From contig VBAE01000217.1 in NCBI GenBank assembly GCA_005882415.1, forward strand, positions 3,480-18,849: a DNA stretch of 15,370 nucleotides, read 5' to 3'. Source of the DNA: Alphaproteobacteria bacterium (GTDB lineage Bacteria; Pseudomonadota; Alphaproteobacteria; Sphingomonadales; Sphingomonadaceae). Shown piece by piece: positions 6,853 through 14,115 of this stretch. Each line of letters starts with the position of its first letter. Position 1 is the stretch's first letter. The notes under the pieces are model-generated. The model was not told the origin of the DNA. It did not search any database and saw only the letters and a list, made by a program, of their open reading frames with translations. A program made the position numbers and the translations under genes.

Positions 6853-7122
6853 CTAGTTGATCGTGACGACCCCATCCACTGCCCGCCATTCGGCCGGGCG
6901 GATGAGGTGCTGGTGGGCGATCCGGACGGAATGGATGGCGGCTTCGATGTCGGTCCGCCAATGGTCGAGGAAGCGGTGGAGGACGGGGAAGCGCGGCGCC
7001 ACGTCATATTCCTGCCAGACGAACAGCTGGATCAGGGCCGGGTGGTCCGGGAGAAAATAGCTGATCTCGGCCGTCATCAGGCCGTAGCCCTGCAGCTGCC
7101 TCAGGAAATCGCCATCGCTCAT
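6853..7122 (-). CDS. usg: Usg family protein
   Basis: This 89-residue protein matches my knowledge of the alphaproteobacterial Usg family along its whole length: GYGLMTAEISYFLPDHP (12-28), LIQLFVWQEYDVAPRFPVLHRFLDHWRTDIE (30-60) and HSVRIAHQHLIRPAEWRAVDG. It is small, soluble and without signal peptide or Cys. The name comes from an 'upstream gene' reported near trp genes in Caulobacter; its function is unknown. GGAGGAGGG precedes the ATG at 7122 and lies inside a hairpin (7129-7144). A CtrA-like box sits about 40 nt upstream. Confidence 0.88.
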   Translation of the reverse strand: MSDGDFLRQLQGYGLMTAEISYFLPDHPALIQLFVWQEYDVAPRFPVLHRFLDHWRTDIEAAIHSVRIAHQHLIRPAEWRAVDGVVTIN

Positions 7123-7128
7123 CGCGCC

Positions 7129-7144
7129 CTCCTCCGGGGAGGAG
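7129..7144 (-). promoter_or_regulatory. Hairpin covering the usg ribosome binding site
   Basis: In the leftward transcript CUCCUCC (7144-7138) pairs perfectly with GGAGGAG (7135-7129), the usg Shine-Dalgarno, with two bases between (realistically 6 bp and a 4-nt loop). It is not a terminator, since no U-tract follows; it would hide the ribosome binding site until opened. Confidence 0.5.
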
Positions 7145-7159
7145 AATAAGCCGCCAAGG

Positions 7160-7176
7160 TTAACGCAGCGCTAACC
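7160..7176. promoter_or_regulatory. CtrA-like box upstream of usg
   Basis: TTAA (7160-7163), 7 nt, then CTAACC (7171-7176), followed by AT, so the half-site reads CTAACCAT. On the minus strand it reads TTAG-N7-TTAACC, one mismatch from the alphaproteobacterial CtrA consensus TTAA-N7-TTAA. The whole stretch 7158-7176 is an imperfect palindrome. It lies 38-54 nt upstream of the usg start and just after the sufA stop. Confidence 0.4.
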
Positions 7177-7193
7177 ATGCGAATTCCCTGAGC

Positions 7194-7556
7194 TCAGACC
7201 GTGAAGCTCTCGCCGCAGCCGCAGCTGCCTTTGGCGTTGGGGTTTTCGAAGACGAAGCCGGCGGCGAAATCGTCCTCCTGCCAGTCCATGGTCGAGCCGA
7301 TCAGATAGAGGATCGAGCCGCCGTCGACGAAGAAGGGGCCGGCCGGGGTCTCGATCCGCTCGTCGAAGGGCACGGCCTCGCTGACATAGTCGACGGAATA
7401 AGCCAGGCCCGAGCAGCCGCGGCGGGGGGTGGAGAGCTTGACCCCGAGCGTTCCCTCCGGCGCACGCGACATCAGCGCGGCAATCCTCGCCTCCGCGGCG
7501 GGGGTGAGGGTGAGCGCGGCCGGGCGCGGGCGGCGGGCGGTGGTGGCCTGCGTCAT
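7194..7556 (-). CDS. sufA: A-type iron-sulfur carrier protein
   Basis: This 120-residue A-type carrier (HesB/IscA/SufA fold) accepts Fe-S clusters from the SufBCD scaffold and passes them to target enzymes. The three ligand cysteines are C48 in TPRRGCSGLAYSVDY and C112/C114 in GSCGCGESF. FENPNA before the CxC pair is typical. The ATG at 7556 shares one base with the sufT TGA (TGATG); a GTG directly upstream at 7559 is possible and would add one residue. It is the last gene of the SUF operon. I see no clear terminator between it and usg. Confidence 0.93.
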   Translation of the reverse strand: MTQATTARRPRPAALTLTPAAEARIAALMSRAPEGTLGVKLSTPRRGCSGLAYSVDYVSEAVPFDERIETPAGPFFVDGGSILYLIGSTMDWQEDDFAAGFVFENPNAKGSCGCGESFTV

Positions 7557-8020
7557 CACAGCATCCCCAGTTCGAGCTTGGCTTCGTCGGTCATCTTCTG
7601 CGGGTCCCAGGGCGGGTCCCAGACGAGTTCGACTTCGGCGTCGCCCACGCCGGGCACCGCGCCGACGCGGAGCTCGACTTCGCCGGGCATAGATTCGGCG
7701 ACCGGGCAGTGCGGCGTGGTCAGGGTCATCTTGACGCGGGCGTGGTGCTCGGGGGTGATCTCGACGTCGTAGATGAGGCCGAGATCGTAGATGTTGACCG
7801 GGATTTCGGGGTCGTAAATCTCCTTGAGCGCGTCGATCACCGCTTCGTAGAGGTCGCCGCCGGCCTCGGCGGGCGCGGGTTCGGGCGCCTTTTGCGCGAG
7901 GAAGCCTTCGAGATAGTCGCGCTTTCGTTCGAACGTTTCCACTGCGTCGCCGACGCGCGCCTTGGGCGGGGCGGCGGCCTCGCTCACTTCCTCAACTTCG
8001 ATCCGTCGTTCCTCGTTCAC
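7556..8020 (-). CDS. sufT: SUF system Fe-S assembly protein SufT (DUF59/MIP18 family)
   Basis: This is a 154-residue protein. Residues 1-52 are a charged, Ala/Pro/Glu-rich extension of low conservation. The DUF59 domain follows: IDALKEIYDPEIPVNIYDLGLIYDV (62-86), then TTPHCPVAESMPGEVE (101-116) with the conserved Cys105, then VELVWDPPWDPQKMTDEAKLELGML. SufT-type proteins help maturation of Fe-S proteins, probably at cluster transfer. The start is a GTG at 8020 that overlaps the sufS TGA (GTGA), with GAGGA 7 nt upstream, so it is translated by coupling. Confidence 0.93.
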   Translation of the reverse strand: MNEERRIEVEEVSEAAAPPKARVGDAVETFERKRDYLEGFLAQKAPEPAPAEAGGDLYEAVIDALKEIYDPEIPVNIYDLGLIYDVEITPEHHARVKMTLTTPHCPVAESMPGEVELRVGAVPGVGDAEVELVWDPPWDPQKMTDEAKLELGML

Positions 8021-9294
8021 CCGAAGATCCTCGTTACTCGTTCAATGCCGCGCACCAGCGCCTCGATATCCTGCCGGCCGTTATAGACGCCGAAGCTGGC
8101 CCGCGCCGTCGCATCGACCCCGAGATGCGCCACCAGCGGCTGGGCGCAATGATGGCCCGCGCGGATGGCGACCCGGCTCTCGTCCAATATGGTGCCGACG
8201 TCGTGCGGATGCACCCCTTCGACCGCGAAGCTGACGATTCCGGCGCTGTCCTCCGGCCCGAACAGGCGGACGCTGTTGAGGTGCGACAGAGCCTCGCGGG
8301 TCTCGCGGACCAGGGCGTCCTCATGGCCGGCGATCGCCTCCAAACCGATCGACTCGACATAGGCGACCGCGGCCTCGAGCCCGAGCACGCCGACGACATG
8401 GGGGGTGCCGGCTTCGAAGCGGGCGGGGGGCGGAGCGTAAGTGGTGCCTTGGAAGCTGACCTTGTCGATCATCGCCCCGCCGCCCTGCCAGGGGGGCATC
8501 GCCTCGAGCAGCTCGTAGCGGCCCCAGAGCACGCCGATGCCGGTCGGCCCGTAGAGCTTGTGGGCGGAGAAGACGTAGAAATCGCAGCCGAGCGCGGCGA
8601 CGTCGACGCTCATCCGCGGCACCGCCTGGCAGCCATCGAGGAGGAGCAGCGCGCCGACCGAATGGGCGAGGTCGGCGGCCCGCTTCGCGTCGAGGACGGA
8701 GCCGAGCACGTTCGAGACATGGGCGAGGGCGACGATCCGGTGCTTCGGGGTCAGCATGCCGGCCATCGCATCGAGGTCGATGCGGCCGTCCTCGGTGAGC
8801 GGCGCGACGTCGATTTCGGCGCCGGTGCGGGCGGCGATCATCTGCCAGGGGACGATGTTGGAATGATGCTCGAGCATGGAGAGCATGATTCGGTCGCCGG
8901 GCTTCAAATTGGCGCCGCCCCAGCTCTGGGCGACGAGGTTGATCCCTTCCGTGGCGCCGCGGACGAAGATCGTCTCGTTGGGCGAGGGCGCGCCGATGAA
9001 GGCGGCGACGCGGCGGCGGGCGGCCTCGAAGGCGAGAGTCATGTCCGACGAGCGCTGGTAGACGCCGCGATGGACCGTCGCATAGGTCTCCGCATAGCCG
9101 CGCGCGATCGCGTCGATCACCGGCTTCGGCTTCTGCGCGGTGGCGGCGGTGTCGAGATAGGCCCAGCCCGAAGGGATGGCGGGGAAATCGGAGACGAGGT
9201 CGAGGGGGGCGGCGCCAACCCCTCTCCCATTTGGGGAGAGGGTACCCTTCGCGTCAGCGAAGGGGGGGTGAGGGGATGAGGTGGGGGAGTCCAT
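8017..9294 (-). CDS. sufS: Cysteine desulfurase SufS
   Basis: This 425-residue PLP enzyme of class-V fold frees sulfur from cysteine for cluster assembly. The conserved body starts near residue 36 (DFPAIPSGWAYLDTAATAQKP). Key sites are His143 (LEHHSNIVPW), Asp220 and Gln223 (LLLDGCQAVPR), PLP Lys246 (FSAHKLYGPTGIGVLWG), and catalytic Cys383 in RAGHHCAQPL, the short-loop context of group II desulfurases. The N-terminus is about 20 residues longer than usual: residues 7-26 (about SPHPPFADAKGTLSPNGRGV) are encoded by a palindromic repeat. The ATG at 9294 shares a base with the sufD stop (TGATG). Its ribosome binding site lies in the other repeat copy and can pair with codons 7-10. No SufE or SufU gene is visible in the window. 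Confidence 0.95.
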   Translation of the reverse strand: MDSPTSSPHPPFADAKGTLSPNGRGVGAAPLDLVSDFPAIPSGWAYLDTAATAQKPKPVIDAIARGYAETYATVHRGVYQRSSDMTLAFEAARRRVAAFIGAPSPNETIFVRGATEGINLVAQSWGGANLKPGDRIMLSMLEHHSNIVPWQMIAARTGAEIDVAPLTEDGRIDLDAMAGMLTPKHRIVALAHVSNVLGSVLDAKRAADLAHSVGALLLLDGCQAVPRMSVDVAALGCDFYVFSAHKLYGPTGIGVLWGRYELLEAMPPWQGGGAMIDKVSFQGTTYAPPPARFEAGTPHVVGVLGLEAAVAYVESIGLEAIAGHEDALVRETREALSHLNSVRLFGPEDSAGIVSFAVEGVHPHDVGTILDESRVAIRAGHHCAQPLVAHLGVDATARASFGVYNGRQDIEALVRGIERVTRIFG

Positions 9295-9358
9295 CAGGCC
9301 CTCACCCTCCCACCGCCTTCGGCGGCGGGCCCCTCCCTCTCCCCAAGTGGGAGAGGGG
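9219..9358. repeat. Inverted pair of GC-rich palindromic repeats across the sufD/sufS junction
   Basis: Copy A (9219-9275) has stem 9220-9227/9235-9242, then an 8-bp perfect stem 9245-9252/9257-9264, then GGGGTGAGGGG. Copy B (9299-9358) is the same design in reverse: CCCTCACCC, a CCGCC/GGCGG stem, then CCCTCTCCCC/GGGAGAGGGG (9335-9344/9349-9358). Together they form a 140-bp imperfect palindrome whose 23-nt centre holds the sufD stop and sufS start. Both copies are translated: B gives the last ~21 residues of SufD, A gives residues ~7-26 of SufS. The architecture resembles REP/BIME elements. Confidence 0.85.
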
Positions 9359-10439
9359 TTTTCGCGAACCACGCTTCCGCATCCGCGTGCATCGCCTCGC
9401 GCACAGCCTCCTCCCCCACCCGCTCGATCGCATCCGCCACGAAGGCGGTGGTTAGGAGCGCGCGGGCCTCCTCGCGGGGGACGCCGCGGCTGGCCATGTA
9501 GAAGAGGGCGTCGCGATTGAGCTCGCCGACGGTGGCGCCGTGGGCGCATTTGACGTCGTCGGCGAAGATTTCGAGCTCGGGCTTGGCGTTAACCTGGGCC
9601 GAGCGCGAGAGGAGCAGGCCCTTCAGCGACTGCTCGCCGTCGGTCTTCTGGGCGCCTCGGGCGACTTCGACCCGGGCGGCGACGGAGCAGATCGCGCGGT
9701 CGTCGGCGACCGAGCGCCAGAGCTGGCGGCTGGTCCCCTGCGGGGCTTCGTGGCGGACGACATAATTGGCGTCATGGCGCTGCCGGCCGCGGGCGAGGAG
9801 GGCGCCGCCGGCCTCGGCATAAGCGCCTTCGCCGGTGAGCAGGATCGATCCGTCGATCCGCGTGTCGGCGCCGCCGGCGGCAAGGACGGTGGCGACCAGG
9901 CTCGCGCCTTCGCCGACCGTCGCGCGGTCGGTGAAGCTTACAAAGCCGACACTTGCCATCACACGTCTTGCCAGCATGAGGCGGGCGCTGCGGGCGAGGC
10001 GGATCCGGGTCAGGCGGTTCGACCAGCCTTCGCCGACGAAGCTCTCGACGATGGAGGCCTGAGCGTCCTCGTCGAGCACGATCTCACCGGCGAGATGGTC
10101 CGCCCCGCCGGTCGAGAGGTGAACGATCTGGACGGGACCGGAGGGGGCATGATCCCGGCCGAGGCGGAGGCTCCAGCCCACGCGGCCGGCGAGGCGGGCG
10201 AGGGCGTGGCCTTCAGGATCGACTTCGACCGGGCCAATCGCCACCGGGCCCAAGTCGCTTCGGCTTTCATCGAGACACCCGTCGACGAACAGCAGCCGCG
10301 GCCCCTCGGCGCAGTCGATCCACGGCAGCGCCTCGGGCACGACTCCGGCAGGCGCGCGGGCAGCGATCTCCGGCAGTGCCGAGAGGTCGCTCCAGCGCCA
10401 GGCCTCGTCGCGGTTGGAGGGGAGATCGAGAAGGGTCAT
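9294..10439 (-). CDS. sufD: Fe-S cluster assembly protein SufD
   Basis: This 381-residue beta-helix subunit of the SufBC2D scaffold is homologous to SufB. The N-terminal part is variable (MTLLDLPSNRDEAWRWSDL). The conserved C-terminal part contains KPELEIFADDVKCAHGATVGELNRDALFYMASRGVPREEARALLTTAFV, with Cys298 and His300 of the functionally important SufD region. The body would end near EAWFAKTPLP; residues ~361-381 (ending GPAAEGGGRVRA) are encoded by a palindromic repeat and are probably not part of the fold. The ATG at 10439 follows GAGGGG and overlaps the stop of a short upstream ORF (ATGA). The TGA overlaps the sufS ATG. Confidence 0.94.
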   Translation of the reverse strand: MTLLDLPSNRDEAWRWSDLSALPEIAARAPAGVVPEALPWIDCAEGPRLLFVDGCLDESRSDLGPVAIGPVEVDPEGHALARLAGRVGWSLRLGRDHAPSGPVQIVHLSTGGADHLAGEIVLDEDAQASIVESFVGEGWSNRLTRIRLARSARLMLARRVMASVGFVSFTDRATVGEGASLVATVLAAGGADTRIDGSILLTGEGAYAEAGGALLARGRQRHDANYVVRHEAPQGTSRQLWRSVADDRAICSVAARVEVARGAQKTDGEQSLKGLLLSRSAQVNAKPELEIFADDVKCAHGATVGELNRDALFYMASRGVPREEARALLTTAFVADAIERVGEEAVREAMHADAEAWFAKTPLPLGEREGPAAEGGGRVRA

Positions 10440-10617
10440 GCCGCCCCTCGCGAAACGGCGATTCGCGGCCGGAAGTTGATGAAGTTGACGCTATGTCGGG
10501 GGGGAGCTCCTCCTCCCGACCGGTATCCGCGGGTTGCGAGCGACCGGAACGGGCGGAAGTCAGCCATGGGCGCGAACAAAGCACGAACTACGGCCTGTAG
10601 GAAAGTGGATTCTCCCC

Positions 10618-10621
<4 letters not shown>
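10436..10621 (-). CDS. Possible 61-residue bridging ORF between sufC and sufD
   Basis: A GTG at 10621 overlaps the sufC TGA (GTGA), with GGAG 8 nt upstream inside sufC. The frame stays open for 61 codons and ends in a TGA that overlaps the sufD ATG (ATGA). The product is Arg/Phe-rich (for example ADFRPFRSLATRGYR, SVNFINFRPRIAVSRGAA), with no recognised domain, signal or membrane segment. For: it exactly fills the only gap in an otherwise fully overlapping operon. Against: only about 65% of third positions are G or C, well below the neighbours, and the composition looks non-coding. It may be a coupling leader rather than a functional protein. An internal ATG at 10567 would give 43 residues. 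Confidence 0.35.
10574..10588 (-). promoter_or_regulatory. LexA (SOS) box of alphaproteobacterial type inside the suf operon
   Basis: The sequence is GTTC-N7-GTTC read leftward (GAAC 10574-10577 and 10585-10588 on the plus strand), a perfect match to the direct-repeat LexA box of alphaproteobacteria. It lies in the 178-nt region between sufC and sufD, 135 nt before the sufD start and 7 nt before an internal ATG at 10567. TTTGTT overlaps it and could act as a -10, but the -35 is weak. By my estimate such a match has roughly a 0.3 chance of occurring somewhere in 15 kb by accident, much less in a given 178-nt gap. Confidence 0.4.
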
Positions 10622-11360
<739 letters not shown>

Positions 11361-11361
<1 letters not shown>

Positions 11362-11908
11362 TACGATCTTTCCGGGAGGCGACATGCCCCACCCCCGGCC
11401 CCTCCCCCGAAGGGGAGGGGTGAAGGCTGGGCGCTCTCTAGCCCCTCCCCTTCAGGGGAGGGGTTGGGGTGGGGGTTGTTCCATCTTGGCGGCATCTCGT
11501 TCAGCACGAGCAGGATGTGCTGGAGGACTCCGTCCATGTTGGTCATGACGTCGTCGTTGGTGACCCTGACGACGCGGAAGCCGCGGGCGGCGAGGATGTC
11601 GTCGCGGAGGCGATCCTTGTCCTCGTCATGGGTGTCTCCGTCGACTTCGACGATCAGCCCCGCCTGCGGGCAGAGGAAGTCGGCGATGAAACGGCCGACC
11701 ACCGACTGGCGGCGGAATTTGTGGGCGGCAAGCTGACCGTTGGAGAGGTGACGCCAGAGGCGTTTCTCGGGCTCGGTGGGGTTGCGGCGCATTTCGGCGG
11801 CGCGGCGGTGGAGCTCGGCGAGCTGTTCTACGGACAAGCCCCACCCCAAACCCCTCCCCTGAAGGGGAGGGGCTTTTCGGCTCCAGCCCTTGTCTTTGTG
11901 CGGAGCGA

Positions 11909-11912
<4 letters not shown>
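11361..11912 (-). CDS. DUF559 (Vsr-like endonuclease fold) protein embedded in the suf operon
   Basis: This is a 183-residue protein. The DUF559 core spans about 33-140: ELHRRAAEMRRNPTEPEKRLWRHL (33-56), QLAAHKFRRQSVVGRFIADF (60-79), LIVEVDGDTH (86-95), then ILAARGFRVVRVTNDDVMTNMDGVLQHIL. Asp78, Glu89, Asp91 and His95 fit the metal-site pattern of PD-(D/E)XK/Vsr-type nucleases, so the core looks intact; nuclease activity of DUF559 proteins is mostly predicted. Residues 14-25 (APPLQGRGLGWG) and 146-176 (from NPHPNPSPEGEG on) are encoded by GC palindromes and flank the core. The ATG overlaps the sufB TGA (ATGA) and the TAA overlaps the sufC ATG (TAATG), so it is expressed with the Suf proteins. 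A role in Fe-S biogenesis is not known to me. Confidence 0.87.
11387..11475. repeat. Inverted pair of short GC palindromes at the 3' end of the DUF559 gene
   Basis: The first hairpin is 11399-11407/11412-11420 (CCCCTCCCC with GGGGAGGGG), preceded by GCCCCACCCCC. The second is 11442-11451/11454-11463, followed by TTGGGGTGGGGG. The two copies face opposite ways, with 21 nt between (11421-11441). They encode about residues 146-176 of the DUF559 protein. Same family as 11839-11872. Confidence 0.8.
11839..11872. repeat. Short GC palindrome at the 5' end of the DUF559 gene
   Basis: CCCCTCCCCT (11851-11860) and AGGGGAGGGG (11863-11872) form a stem, preceded by GCCCCACCCCAAA. It is the same element as in 11387-11475, in the orientation of the first copy there. 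It encodes residues about 14-25 of the DUF559 protein and starts 37 nt inside the gene. Confidence 0.8.
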
Positions 11913-13392
<1,480 letters not shown>

Positions 13393-13396
<4 letters not shown>

Positions 13397-13803
13397 GAGG
13401 CGATCTCCGACAGCGAGGCCAAGCTGACGCCCTGGAGGGCGCCGCGGACGGCGGTGTTGGCGGCGTTCAGATGCGGTTTCACCCGGCAGCTCCCTTCGAG
13501 CGCGCAATCGTAGGTCGCGCCCTCGATGCAATTGGTCATGGCGATCGGCCCCTCGACCGCCTCGATGATGTCGGCGAGACTGATCCCCTGCGCTTCCCGC
13601 GACAGGCGGAAACCCCCGCCGGTGCCGCGCGCCGAGCTGAGCAGTCCCGCATGGGCGAGCCGGCCCATCAGCTTCTGCGCGGTCGGCAGCGGAACCCCGG
13701 TCTCGCCCGCAAGCAGCCCCGCGGTGAGGCACGCACCCGCCGGGTGACGAGCGGCCGCGGCCATCATCACGACGGCATAATCGGCAAGGGAAGTGAGGCG
13801 CAT
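13393..13803 (-). CDS. Rrf2 family SUF-system regulator
   Basis: This is a 136-residue Rrf2/IscR-type transcription factor. The N-terminal winged helix runs MRLTSLADYAVVMMAAAARHP, then LAGETGVPLPTAQKLMGRLAHAGLLSSARGTGGGFRLSRE. The dimerisation/cluster region has C92, C100 and C106 (NCIEGATYDCALEGSC), close to the IscR three-Cys spacing but with 7 rather than 5 residues in the first gap. This is the 'FeS assembly SUF system regulator' type found ahead of sufB in proteobacteria. It probably binds an Fe-S cluster and represses its own operon when clusters are plentiful; that is inference. It is the first gene of the operon, overlapping sufB by GTGA. A candidate operator lies just upstream (13809-13833). 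Confidence 0.93.
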
Positions 13804-13808
13804 GGGTC

Positions 13809-13833
13809 CAATCGGATCGTTTTGGTCGGATTG
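13809..13833. promoter_or_regulatory. Candidate operator of the suf operon
   Basis: TCGGAT (13812-13817) and TCGGAT (13826-13831) are direct repeats with 8 nt between. The same stretch is bounded by CAATC (13809-13813) and GATTG (13829-13833) as an inverted repeat. It lies 6-30 nt upstream of the regulator ATG, where a repressor would block the operon. I could not place a convincing -35/-10 in 13834-13870. Not a standard IscR type 1 sequence. Confidence 0.4.
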
Positions 13834-13863
13834 CCATGTGTGAGGTCACAGAGAGAAATGCAA

Positions 13864-14113
13864 CCCGTCATTGCTGCGACGACGGCCGTTTCCTGCCTCC
13901 CCGTCGCCAGACGGGGAGGGGGACCGCCTGAAAGGTGGTGGAGGGGTGACCGGGCTCGGTGCGGGAGGTTCTCGCGGGGCCCTCTGACTCCCTTGCCCTG
14001 TCACCCCTCCACCAGCTTCGCTGGTCCCCCTCCCGGTCTGGCGACGGGGAGGCAGCTACGGCGTCGAATGCACTACTGGATTGCTTCGTCGCTTCGCTCC
14101 TCGCAATGACGGG
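13864..14113. repeat. Nested inverted-repeat element filling the suf-pyrD intergenic region
   Basis: The gene-free stretch 13804-14115 (312 bp) holds the suf operator, then this element. The outer arms are CCCGTCATTGC (13864-13874) and its exact complement (14103-14113). The inner arms share a perfect 18-bp match (13895-13912 with 14036-14053) and continue with few mismatches to about 13953/13996, leaving a loop of about 42 bp. The inner arms show the same order of parts as the sufD/sufS copies: a GC stem, GGGGACC, a short stem, GGTGGAGGGGTGA. Confidence 0.85.
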
Positions 14114-14114
14114 G
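14077..14114. repeat. 'ARSEATKQS'-type dispersed repeat
   Basis: Read leftward the stretch translates as VIARSEATKQS, a peptide I recognise from spurious ORFs in many alphaproteobacterial genomes, where it marks a short dispersed repeat with ATTGC/GCAAT ends. It forms the right end of the nested element and stops 2 nt before the pyrD ATG. A truncated left end of the same repeat is at 13864-13874. Confidence 0.7.
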
Positions 14115-14115
14115 A

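Noticed and set aside
7959..9279. Long plus-strand ORFs opposite sufT and sufS
   Set aside because: They are rich in Arg, Gly, Asp and Ala without domain features and oppose well-conserved genes.
9219..9358. Rho-independent terminator between sufD and sufS
   Set aside because: The stems are strong but no U-tract follows in the direction of transcription, and both copies are inside coding frames.
8017..9549. SufS as a 510-residue protein
   Set aside because: The extension reads through sufD in another frame. The ATG at 9294 overlaps the sufD stop and follows a GAGGG site.
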